Position numbers and translations under genes: made by a program
NCBI GenBank assembly: GCA_024644085.1
Contig: JAHELS010000046.1
Location: 1-33,772 of the forward strand
Direction: 5' to 3'
From: Rhodopirellula sp.
GTDB taxonomy: Bacteria > Planctomycetota > Planctomycetia > Pirellulales > Pirellulaceae
Length of the DNA stretch: 33,772 nt
Part shown: positions 18,530 through 25,536 of the stretch, in pieces
Layout: each line of letters starts with the position of its first letter
Numbering within the stretch: the stretch's first letter is position 1
Notes under the pieces: model-generated
What the model was told of the DNA's origin: nothing
Databases searched by the model: none
The model's input: the letters and a program-made list of their open reading frames with translations, nothing else

Positions 18530-19230
18530 TCGAAACGCCAAACCCGTACGAAGCACCCGCAACGGTCGAATCTCATCTCGTTGATCCCGACTCGCTGGCC
18601 GAAGGGCGTTTACGAACGACGGCCGTGGGATTGAAAACGATTCACGCGGGAATCTTGCTGGTGCTGATCGCGTGGGCATTGATGGTGCCGACGACATTAT
18701 TGTTCGGCGGATGGTGGATCGTACTCGCTCTTTCGGCCGCGTTGGTCGCGGGCGTGTTTCTTGTCAACATCGGGCCCCTTTTTTGTTTGACGGTTCCGAG
18801 CGGACTTGGGCTGCGTCCGTGGGTCATTGCGACCGTGATTACGCAGGTCTTTACCATGGGGCTTTCGATTGCCATCCCCTTCCTCATCGGCGTTCCGATG
18901 ATGATTTCGGTCATCGCGGCGGCCACAGGGCTGCTTCCGATGGGGCTGTTTCTCGTTTTCCTTTACCTGCTCAGCCAACACATCGAGCGGGTCGACCTCG
19001 TTCGCCGCGCTCGCAACGTGTTCATTCACGCCGGCATCACCATCTTGGTCGCCATCGCGACCACAGTCGCCGTCGACTTAAGCACGTTCAGCAACACCAT
19101 GATTATTTCGAGCGTGCTCTTCTTATTCATGGTCATATTCACTCTGGTCAGCTACGCGAACCTCGTGAACGCAATCGGCGACGCGATCCGCAATCCACGG
19201 ACGCCGAAACCACTTGTTGGAGTGGGCTAG
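18526..19230 (+). CDS. Multi-pass membrane protein with NPYEAP N-terminal motif
   Basis: 234 residues from the ATG at 18526, which overlaps the mogA stop. The open frame reaches back to 18418, but that part is a shadow of mogA. The N-terminus carries 'NPYEAPAT', a motif seen at the start of many planctomycete membrane proteins. It is followed by about seven hydrophobic segments (near residues 40-60, 63-85, 100-122, 124-150, 168-186, 190-206 and a shorter one). A short charged loop 'HIERVDLVRRARN' separates the two halves. There is no recognisable catalytic or transport motif. Translational coupling to mogA suggests shared expression with the upstream secreted genes, but no function can be given. 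Confidence 0.8.
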   Translation: MIETPNPYEAPATVESHLVDPDSLAEGRLRTTAVGLKTIHAGILLVLIAWALMVPTTLLFGGWWIVLALSAALVAGVFLVNIGPLFCLTVPSGLGLRPWVIATVITQVFTMGLSIAIPFLIGVPMMISVIAAATGLLPMGLFLVFLYLLSQHIERVDLVRRARNVFIHAGITILVAIATTVAVDLSTFSNTMIISSVLFLFMVIFTLVSYANLVNAIGDAIRNPRTPKPLVGVG

Positions 19231-19287
19231 CAGCTGTAGCGATCAGTCGCACCTTTTCGCCGGCTCGTTGGTTCTCGGTCAACGTCG

Positions 19288-20259
19288 TTACCTTGACCGC
19301 ACGAGCTTTCTTGTCGAGATGTTTTCTGCGGCAATGATCGGGGCAACATCTTTGAGAAACCGATCGGCATCGACCGGGTAACCCGCCGTCGCCTTCAACG
19401 GTTCCGGTCCGCGATGACGCGATGCGAAATAGCCATTCAAAGATTCAATCATTCGCTCGCGCAGATACTTTGCATGCAACGAGGACATTGCCACTGGCGT
19501 GAACGAGTCTCCTTTGACCGTGAACGACACGTCGATCCGCTTGCCAGTCATTTCCAGGTGGTAACTGCTTACCTGTTTCGTTTCGCAACGGACTCTCAAG
19601 GTCGCGTCGGGAAAAACGTGTTGCAAGACGCCTGCGTAGTATCGGCGGCCGCCATGCCGGTCGCAATACACGACGACCTCGGTCTCCTGCGCCGTGTTTG
19701 CCGCGATCAAACAGTGGACCAACCCGAGCGTGGCTTCGGACAGCAGATCTGACTTGTTCCGGCCGTCTTCGCAGGCGTTGTTGAATGACTCGGCAGTGAT
19801 GACTCTCGCTTTCATATCGATCAAGTCAATTCCCGACGCCTTCCACGCGTCGACGAGTGATTTCGTCTGCTCGGGGCTGCGGAATGATCGGTCACCACCG
19901 GAGATCAGCCAGGGTGTACGACGGATCAATTCAAGATCACCATCGGCCAAATGTAGCAACACCTCATCAAGGGATGTGCCGGGAAATCCGCACCAATTCA
20001 AGCTCGCGCTGAAAATCGTGTGCAGCTGTTCGAGTCCCCCGGATGGTTTGTAAACAGCCTTCGAATCATCGACGACAACGGTCGATTCGCCGCAAGAACA
20101 TGGTTCGCGCAGCGGCCCGAACAATCGGACCAGGTCTTCGCCACGGCCGCCGGGACCGTCACTGCCGCCGGAACATGGAACACGCCAGGCAGTGCCGACA
20201 ATCACGAGCGGACCCAACTTGGGGCCGTAGCCGGCCTCATCAGTTGCAATAAGAATCAT
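19288..20259 (-). CDS. RNase HII-like protein with altered GRG motif
   Basis: 323 residues from the ATG at 20259. It follows the RNase HII plan: 'ATDEAGYGPKLGPLVIVG' (Asp7, Glu8) matches the family's DEAGRGPxxGPV start; 'VVVDDSKAVYK' (64-71) matches DDSKxL; 'VVVYCDRHGG' gives Asp200; 'TVKGDSFTPVAMSSLHAKYLRE' (248-268, read in parts) matches the KGD...AASIxAKxxRD block with Asp251; and 'AGYPVDADRFL' matches the KGYPT region. The four catalytic carboxylates are therefore present. The Arg of the GRG motif, which in RNase HII recognises the RNA-DNA junction, is Tyr. It is longer than usual RNase HII (about 200-260), with an inserted region around 85-185. It may be a nuclease with a different substrate rather than true rnhB. 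It is divergent from glgX. Confidence 0.75.
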   Translation of the reverse strand: MILIATDEAGYGPKLGPLVIVGTAWRVPCSGGSDGPGGRGEDLVRLFGPLREPCSCGESTVVVDDSKAVYKPSGGLEQLHTIFSASLNWCGFPGTSLDEVLLHLADGDLELIRRTPWLISGGDRSFRSPEQTKSLVDAWKASGIDLIDMKARVITAESFNNACEDGRNKSDLLSEATLGLVHCLIAANTAQETEVVVYCDRHGGRRYYAGVLQHVFPDATLRVRCETKQVSSYHLEMTGKRIDVSFTVKGDSFTPVAMSSLHAKYLRERMIESLNGYFASRHRGPEPLKATAGYPVDADRFLKDVAPIIAAENISTRKLVRSR

Positions 20260-20332
20260 CGGGACGCCAGGTAATGCGAATGTGTCACGCGCTGCGCGGG
20301 GGACAGCGGAGCGGATTGAGGAACGCTATTCT

Positions 20333-22450
20333 ATGGAAGATTCGACGGCCGTTGACGCTCGCGGTGGAACACGCATGTCCGAGATTTCCGCTGGTACGAC
20401 TTATCCACTTGGATCATCGATTACCCCCGAGGGGGTGAACTTCAGCGTTCACTCGAAGAGTTGTTCGTCGATGGAGTTGCTGCTCTTTGATGACGTCGAC
20501 GACGCCGAGCCGGCGCGGGTGATAACACTCGATCCCCAGCGCCACCGAACCTTTCATTACTGGCATTTGCTGATAGAAGGATTGAAAGCGGGCCAGGTCT
20601 ACGCGTTTCGCGCCGACGGACCGTATCTTCCCGAACACGGCTTTCGATACGACGTGGACAAGGTTTTGCTCGATCCCTACGGATGCGCTGTCGCAGTTCC
20701 GAAGCGCTTTGATCGCGAGGCGGGAGCACGGCCGGGCGAAAACACTCGCACGGCAATGAAAAGCGTCGTCGCAGATTTGTCGACTTACGATTGGGAAGGG
20801 GATACGCCGCTTTATCGACCTTTCGCCAAAACGATCATTTACGAAATGCACGTCCGAGGCTTTACCGCTGATGAAAGCTCCGGTGTGGCACCCGAGGCCC
20901 GCGGGACCTATCGAGGACTGATCGAAAAGATTCCGTACCTGAAAGAGCTCGGAGTCACCGCGGTGGAACTGTTGCCGGTGTTCCAGTTCGACCCACAGGA
21001 GGCGCCTCCGGGATTGAGCAACTACTGGGGTTACAATCCCGTCTCTTTCTTTGCTCCCCACTGCGAATATGCATCGACCGATTGTCCGCTTGGAGTACTC
21101 AATGAATTCCGTGACATGGTCAAAGCGCTGCACCGAGCGGACATCGAGGTATTGTTGGACGTGGTTTACAACCATACCGCCGAAGGGAACGAGCTGGGCC
21201 CGACTTTTTGTTTTAAGGGGCTCGAGAATCCCGCGTACTACATTCTGCAACAGGATCAATTGGGCGGTCTCAAACGCAATCGCTACGCAAATTTCAGCGG
21301 TTGCGGAAACACGCTCAACGGAAACCACGCGATCGTGCGTCGAATGATCCTCAGCAGCCTGAGGTACTGGGTCGAAGAAATGCACGTCGACGGTTTTCGG
21401 TTCGACCTTGCATCGGTGCTTTCACGTGACATCGAAGGAAACCCCCAGGCCAATCCGCCAATCCTGTGGGATATCGAAACCGATCCCGTTCTCAGTGGTA
21501 CGAAATTGATCGCCGAAGCGTGGGACGCGGCCGGGCTGTACCAGGTCGGCAATTTCTTTGGTGATCACTGGAAGGAATGGAACGGACAGTTCCGCGATGA
21601 CGTGCGCGCGTTCGTCAAGGGCGACGCGGGACACGCCGGGACGATGGCAAAACGGTTCCTGGCCAGCCCCGACATTTACGGGCACCGGAACCGTGAACCG
21701 GAACAGAGCATCAATTTCGTGACATCCCACGACGGTTTCACCATGAACGACCTGGTGTCGTACAACGAGAAACACAATGAAGCGAATAACGAAGGCAATC
21801 AAGACGGCCATAACGAGAACATCAGTTGGAACTGCGGCGTCGAAGGACCCGCCGACGACCCGGAAATCGAGCGACTGCGTGAAAAGCAGATCAAGAACTT
21901 GTTCACGATCAATCTGCTCGCCTTTGGCGTGCCCATGATGGTGATGGGAGACGAGATTCGGCGCAGCCAAAACGGTAACAACAATGCCTATTGCCAGGAC
22001 AACGAAACAAGTTGGTTGGATTGGACATTGTTGAAGAAGCACGCCGGGCTGCACCGGTTCGTCACGTTGTTGATCAAATACCGCCGAGAGCTTCCCGATC
22101 GAGACGATCCGCGACTCAGCCTCGCCGAAGTGATCGCCCGGTCACGCGTACGATGGCACGGGGCAAGGATCGATCGCCCCGATTGGAACCCGGACTCGCA
22201 CAGTGTCGCGTTGACGATCGAAACGACCCAGAAATGGTCTCACCTGATTTTCAACGCTTTCTGGGAACCGATCGAATTCGAGGTACCTGAAATCCCTGAC
22301 AACTTCGGTAACTGGCAACGCGTCATTGATACCGACCGAAAGTCCCCGCGCGATATCGGCCCCGGCGCCGCGCTCGAAACGCATAACAGATACGTCGTCC
22401 AGCCCCGATCGTGCGTGGTGTTGAACGCCAATCGCATCAACGGCGCATGA
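20333..22450 (+). CDS. glgX: Glycogen debranching enzyme (GlgX/isoamylase type, GH13)
   Basis: 705 residues from the ATG at 20333; the ATG at 20375 (MSEISAG) is a fair alternative, and a GTG at 20282 is less likely. It hydrolyses alpha-1,6 branches of glycogen or limit dextrins in the cytoplasm. The N-terminal CBM48-like part contains 'YPLGSSITPEGVNFSVHS'. The GH13 barrel shows region I 'DVVYNHT' (Asp276), region II 'GFRFDLAS' (nucleophile Asp358), region III 'IAEAWD' (acid/base Glu395) and region IV 'TSHDGFT' (Asp467). 'GYNPVSFFAPHCEYAS' and 'GDEIRRSQNGNNNAYCQDNE' are typical of GlgX/TreX. Length matches the family. It stands alone, without glgA, glgB or glgP nearby, and is divergent from the RNase HII-like gene with little room for separate promoters. 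Confidence 0.95.
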   Translation: MEDSTAVDARGGTRMSEISAGTTYPLGSSITPEGVNFSVHSKSCSSMELLLFDDVDDAEPARVITLDPQRHRTFHYWHLLIEGLKAGQVYAFRADGPYLPEHGFRYDVDKVLLDPYGCAVAVPKRFDREAGARPGENTRTAMKSVVADLSTYDWEGDTPLYRPFAKTIIYEMHVRGFTADESSGVAPEARGTYRGLIEKIPYLKELGVTAVELLPVFQFDPQEAPPGLSNYWGYNPVSFFAPHCEYASTDCPLGVLNEFRDMVKALHRADIEVLLDVVYNHTAEGNELGPTFCFKGLENPAYYILQQDQLGGLKRNRYANFSGCGNTLNGNHAIVRRMILSSLRYWVEEMHVDGFRFDLASVLSRDIEGNPQANPPILWDIETDPVLSGTKLIAEAWDAAGLYQVGNFFGDHWKEWNGQFRDDVRAFVKGDAGHAGTMAKRFLASPDIYGHRNREPEQSINFVTSHDGFTMNDLVSYNEKHNEANNEGNQDGHNENISWNCGVEGPADDPEIERLREKQIKNLFTINLLAFGVPMMVMGDEIRRSQNGNNNAYCQDNETSWLDWTLLKKHAGLHRFVTLLIKYRRELPDRDDPRLSLAEVIARSRVRWHGARIDRPDWNPDSHSVALTIETTQKWSHLIFNAFWEPIEFEVPEIPDNFGNWQRVIDTDRKSPRDIGPGAALETHNRYVVQPRSCVVLNANRINGA

Positions 22451-22462
22451 GAGAAGATCAGA

Positions 22463-22551
22463 GGTGCAGTGTGCACCGGCGACGTTGATTCTTGAATTCG
22501 CCGATCTCCAACTCGCTCCAATTGACCCTTTAGGGCGTTGGAATCACCAAC
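22463..22551. repeat. Cluster of short palindromes after glgX
   Basis: Three perfect short hairpins follow the glgX stop: GGTGCA/TGCACC with a 3-base loop (22463-22477), CGGCGA/TCGCCG (22477-22503) and GTTGG/CCAAC (22537-22551). None is followed by a T-tract, so a classic intrinsic terminator is not supported. They may still end or stabilise the glgX transcript. The rest of 22552-22680 has no gene that I can support. Confidence 0.35.
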
Positions 22552-22680
22552 TGGGAGTGCTTCGACGCCGCTTGAGGTGGTGGTGATTCAGGGGGGCATG
22601 GCCACCATTCCTGCCAAAAGATGCTGTCCCCCAGGTGGGCCGATCCACCCAATGGCTTGTGGCCGTCGCTGGAGCCGGGT

Positions 22681-22707
22681 TCGACAAATCCACCTTGCGT
22701 CTATAAT
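22681..22707 (+). promoter_or_regulatory. Likely sigma-70 promoter for the YXWXXGXW gene
   Basis: A perfect TATAAT lies at 22702-22707, with TCGACA (one mismatch to TTGACA) at 22681-22686. The spacer is 15 bp, shorter than ideal. An AAAGGA ribosome-binding site (22725-22730) and the ATG at 22736 follow at sensible distances. Confidence 0.5.
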
Positions 22708-22735
22708 AGCAGTGCCAAAAAAACAAAGGAAAACG

Positions 22736-24664
22736 ATGACTTTTAATATCCAGTCCCGACCTCGCGTCGGGATGATCGCTCTTGTTTCGTCGATGATGGT
22801 TGTCGCCGGCGCGGCCCATGCACAGCAACCGTCCGCGGTTCCCGACTCGCCCGCCCCGGCCGAGGAGATCGCCGTGGAGGACGAATCGGAGAACATGGAT
22901 TACCGGGTGTTGCCGCAGGGCCCGGTGCATGAGGCCTTCGCGGCCCCAATCGATGACGATCCTTCGGATGGTGTGCGAGTTTTCTCGCAGGCTCCGCCCG
23001 ATCCAATCGACGAGCAACCACCCGAGGCGAAACCCGAGGGCAAGCGGATTGTCTGGATTCCCGGCTACTGGGCGTGGAGCGACGACGATGACAAGTACGT
23101 TTGGGTGAGCGGTTTGTACCGCAACGCTCCTCCCGATCGCGAATGGGTCCCCGGCTATTGGACCGAGATTGAATCGGGTCACCGATGGACCAGCGGCTAT
23201 TGGGTTTCCACCGGGGCGGTCGTCGACGATTCGGTGACTTATCTTCCGGTTCCGCCCGCGTCGATCGACAACGGCCCAAGTGTCCCTGCGCCGGGCGATG
23301 ATTATTTCTGGTTGCCTGGACAGTGGGACTACTCCGGCGCGTCCTACCGCTGGCGTAGCGGATACTGGACACAGCAATACGAAGGATGGGTATGGCAACC
23401 TTCCTGTTACGTCTACACGCCCAATGGCTTCGTGTACGTCGACGGATACTGGGACGTGCCGCCGACCGATCGCGGTGATCTGTACGCGCCAGTCGACTTT
23501 TATTCGCCGGTCTATACGCAACCAAGCTATGTCTATCGGCCGCGTTACCCGCTGGTGCGAACCGCATCGCTTCTGTTGCACTTGTTCGTTCGCAGCGGCT
23601 ATCCGCACTACTACTACGGCCCCTATTACGGCTCGTCGTACTATTCGCTCGGATACCGTCCCTGGTACCTCGCCGGCTATGGTTTTCGCGGGCTCTATCC
23701 GTGGGTCGGGTATTACGATTGGCGGTATCGTCGATCGGGAATCGATTTTGTCGGCAGCATGAACCGCTACCACGATCACTATCGATCGGGCGGCTCGCCG
23801 AAATTTGACAAGGACTTCAAAGTGGACACGCGGCGGGGTAGCCTCGCATCGGGTCCACCGCGTGGGTCGAGTCAGTCATTTGACAATCTGGTTCGTAGCG
23901 AGGTCGGCGGAAAGCCGGCCAAGCGAATCGATCGCAACTCTTCGTCGTCGCCCTGGATGGGTTCGAATTCGCGCCAGGGTCGGGGCGTGGGAAGTAGTTC
24001 GGCGATGAACGGCCGGTCTGCGCTGTCTGGTTCGTCGGTCAATCGATCGGCAAACTCTCAAGGACTCGGGTCCCGCTCGAATCTGAACTCATCCGGATTG
24101 CAAAGTCGCGGCAATGCACTGGGCCGTTCACCTTCGATCACGACACGTTCGGCAACCGGCGTTCCGTCAATCGGTTCACGTTCGAACTCACTGAATCGGT
24201 CTTCATCGGGCATTGGTCAACCGAACCTGCGGAGTTCTTCGTCGCCGCGATCCATTTCGCCTTCGAATCGTTTGTCGACACCGAGTCGATCGTTTTCGTC
24301 GCCATCGATCTCCCGCGGTCAGTCGAGTTTACGAAGCCCGTCGATTTCGCGCGGGCCAACGATCTCGCGAACCCCATCGATCTCGCGCGGACCCACAATT
24401 TCGCGGACCCCGTCCATTACACGGGGACCATCAATATCGCGTGGACAATCGATCTCACGGGGACCATCGATTTCGCGGAGCCCGTCCATCTCGCGGAGCC
24501 CGTCCATCTCGCGTGGCCCATCCATCTCGCGTGGCGGCGGAATATCGTCGTCGAGCCGTGGTGGTGGCATCGGCAGGTCAATCGGCGGGGGAAGCTCGAA
24601 CCGCGGCGGAGGCGGAAAGTCGCTCGGAGGCGGAGGCGGCCGAGGCAGAGGAAAAGGCAAGTAG
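22736..24664 (+). CDS. Secreted YXWXXGXW-repeat protein with Ser-Arg hexapeptide and Gly-rich tail
   Basis: 642 residues from the ATG at 22736, chosen for its AAAGGA site, upstream TATAAT and clear signal peptide (1 to about 29, 'AHA-QQ'). Residues 107-240 hold YXWXXGXW repeats: exact WxxGxW at 107, 137, 151, 192 and 206, plus degenerate copies such as 'YVDGYW'. Residues about 250-340 are very rich in Tyr, Pro, Trp and Gly. The C-terminal 200 residues are Ser/Arg-rich; residues 522-599 are 13 hexapeptides of the type (G/S/T)PSISR, followed by a Gly-rich basic tail ending 'GRGRGKGK'. WxxGxW repeats are known in exported bacterial proteins of unclear role. An envelope, matrix or polymer-binding function is an inference. 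The repeat tail could vary in length between strains. Confidence 0.8.
   Translation: MTFNIQSRPRVGMIALVSSMMVVAGAAHAQQPSAVPDSPAPAEEIAVEDESENMDYRVLPQGPVHEAFAAPIDDDPSDGVRVFSQAPPDPIDEQPPEAKPEGKRIVWIPGYWAWSDDDDKYVWVSGLYRNAPPDREWVPGYWTEIESGHRWTSGYWVSTGAVVDDSVTYLPVPPASIDNGPSVPAPGDDYFWLPGQWDYSGASYRWRSGYWTQQYEGWVWQPSCYVYTPNGFVYVDGYWDVPPTDRGDLYAPVDFYSPVYTQPSYVYRPRYPLVRTASLLLHLFVRSGYPHYYYGPYYGSSYYSLGYRPWYLAGYGFRGLYPWVGYYDWRYRRSGIDFVGSMNRYHDHYRSGGSPKFDKDFKVDTRRGSLASGPPRGSSQSFDNLVRSEVGGKPAKRIDRNSSSSPWMGSNSRQGRGVGSSSAMNGRSALSGSSVNRSANSQGLGSRSNLNSSGLQSRGNALGRSPSITTRSATGVPSIGSRSNSLNRSSSGIGQPNLRSSSSPRSISPSNRLSTPSRSFSSPSISRGQSSLRSPSISRGPTISRTPSISRGPTISRTPSITRGPSISRGQSISRGPSISRSPSISRSPSISRGPSISRGGGISSSSRGGGIGRSIGGGSSNRGGGGKSLGGGGGRGRGKGK
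24299..24532 (+). repeat. In-frame 18-bp tandem repeat, 13 units
   Basis: Thirteen 18-bp units encode hexapeptides of consensus (G/S/T)(P/Q)(S/T)ISR, and the phase is kept without indels. Codons vary between units (tcg/tca/tcc for Ser, cgc/cgt/cgg/cga for Arg) while the peptide is conserved. The array is therefore old or under protein-level selection rather than freshly expanded. Confidence 0.85.
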
Positions 24665-24719
24665 GCGTCTTTCGCCACTCGCCGAATCCGAAGACCCATC
24701 AAGTGCAATGAACGTCGGG

Positions 24720-24737
24720 CGACCGGTCACTCGGTCG
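24720..24737. terminator. Possible hairpin between convergent genes
   Basis: CGACCG/CGGTCG with a 6-base loop sits 55 bp after the YXWXXGXW gene and overlaps the stop of the convergent DUF4430 gene. There is no clear T-tract on either side, so this is weak evidence for termination. Confidence 0.3.
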
Positions 24738-25164
24738 CTTCGACGATTTCGCTTGAGTCGCCAAAGGTCCATGTGATCGTCGCGGGAGGATTCAGCGTCG
24801 TATCGCCAACGCCGCGATTGGCAAATTCGCCATCGACTTGATACGTCCAACCTTCGCTGCTGCTGGTCGACTTTCCACCAATGCTTTCGACGAAAGCGGT
24901 GATGCCCGATCCGTGAATGGTCACTGGAATCTCGTCCAACTTCCGCATCACCGATTCAACGGTGGATCCAGCGGCGACATCCTCGATTTCATAGATTTCG
25001 GTTGTGTCGTCCGTCTCGATCTCGACCGTCACGGTCCCGGTGGCGGTGCCAGCACCGGCGCCGGGTGTGACGGCGACGGGAGCTTCGCGACCCTGGCACC
25101 CGGTGAGAATTACGGCCGACAACGTGAACGTGAACAGATAAATTGAGTTGGCAAGGGCCGGCAT
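24727..25164 (-). CDS. DUF4430 lipoprotein
   Basis: 145 residues from the ATG at 25164. The N-terminus is a lipoprotein signal: hydrophobic 'YLFTFTLSAVI' and then lipobox LTGC, with Cys23 as the lipidated residue. A low-complexity Gly/Ala/Thr linker follows. Residues about 45-140 match DUF4430, the beta-grasp-like domain related to the transcobalamin C-terminus: 'AAGSTVESVMRKL', 'GSGITAFVESIGG', 'EGWTYQVDGEFANRGVGDTTL' (in parts), 'ATITWTFG'. In transcobalamin this domain contacts the ligand, but bacterial DUF4430 proteins have no settled role. It is probably anchored to a membrane facing the periplasm. It lies downstream of rpmJ on the same strand, but an intrinsic terminator separates them, so it may be expressed on its own. 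Confidence 0.78.
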   Translation of the reverse strand: MPALANSIYLFTFTLSAVILTGCQGREAPVAVTPGAGAGTATGTVTVEIETDDTTEIYEIEDVAAGSTVESVMRKLDEIPVTIHGSGITAFVESIGGKSTSSSEGWTYQVDGEFANRGVGDTTLNPPATITWTFGDSSEIVEATE

Positions 25165-25183
25165 GCGAATTCCTTCGGCGCAG

Positions 25184-25213
25184 AAAAAAACGACCGGCGG
25201 AAACCGTCGGTCG
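25184..25213 (-). terminator. Intrinsic terminator after rpmJ
   Basis: On the minus strand a 10-bp stem (25213-25204 with 25200-25191, one A-C mismatch, 3-base loop) is followed directly by seven T residues (25190-25184). It lies 26 bp past the rpmJ stop and just upstream of the DUF4430 start, so it should stop most rpmJ transcripts. Confidence 0.8.
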
Positions 25214-25239
25214 CGTATTGATTGACTATCGCCGCGAGT

Positions 25240-25392
25240 TTAACGTCGCGTCTTCTTAACTTTCGCGCCGCCCTGGCGGACTTTAAACTTTGGATTGCTT
25301 TTGCAAATCACGTAGATTCGGCCGCGACGCTTGACCACCTGGCAATCTGGATGCCGGTACTTCAGCGTGCCGATGCTGCTCACAACTTTCAT
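25240..25392 (-). CDS. rpmJ: Ribosomal protein bL36
   Basis: 50 residues from the ATG at 25392. This short gene is easily missed because its frame stays open far upstream. The sequence has the L36 pattern: '[20 protein letters not shown]', '[21 protein letters not shown]', and then a basic tail 'GAKVKKTRR' longer than usual (the common length is 37-41). The zinc ribbon of classical L36 needs Cys-x2-Cys, Cys and His. Here only Cys17 and Cys30 remain: the first Cys position is occupied by His/Pro context and the last His is Phe. It is therefore a zinc-poor form like the alternative (YkgO-type) L36. It is part of the large ribosomal subunit. It has a weak promoter upstream, a good terminator downstream, and is divergent from larC. 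Confidence 0.9.
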   Translation of the reverse strand: MKVVSSIGTLKYRHPDCQVVKRRGRIYVICKSNPKFKVRQGGAKVKKTRR

Positions 25393-25415
25393 CGGATCGA
25401 TCTCGTCAGTCGTAT

Positions 25416-25444
25416 CGTATAGGTTGATTTTTTGGTCAGTTGAA
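25416..25444 (-). promoter_or_regulatory. Possible rpmJ promoter
   Basis: On the minus strand, TTCAAC (25444-25439) and TATACG (25421-25416) are separated by exactly 17 bp, and the spacer is AT-rich. The boxes match the sigma-70 consensus only in part. The ATG of rpmJ is 23 bp further on. Confidence 0.35.
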
Positions 25445-25536
25445 GCGGAGAGTATAGCGCAGAGGCCGAAATCCTTCAACGCCGGACTCAGCGGCTTGCT
25501 TCCCCCCTCAAACTTCGGAATTTGAAAGCGTCCAAA

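Noticed and set aside
20414..21385. 323-codon minus-strand frame inside glgX
   Set aside because: glgX is unmistakable on the plus strand with all GH13 catalytic regions, so this frame is its shadow.
22677..22695. Possible tRNA T-arm (GGTTCGA-like)
   Set aside because: No matching acceptor stem, anticodon arm or D-arm is found around it.
22538..22735. Longer start for the YXWXXGXW protein
   Set aside because: The leader is Cys/Pro/Arg-rich without signal character, and it contains the TATAAT and ribosome-binding site that belong to the ATG at 22736.
22544..23779. 411-codon minus-strand frame
   Set aside because: It is antisense to the YXWXXGXW gene; its Arg/Val-rich composition reflects the codon bias of the real gene.
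24299..24532. CRISPR-like or satellite array
   Set aside because: The 18-bp units are directly adjacent, in frame and coding, with no spacers.
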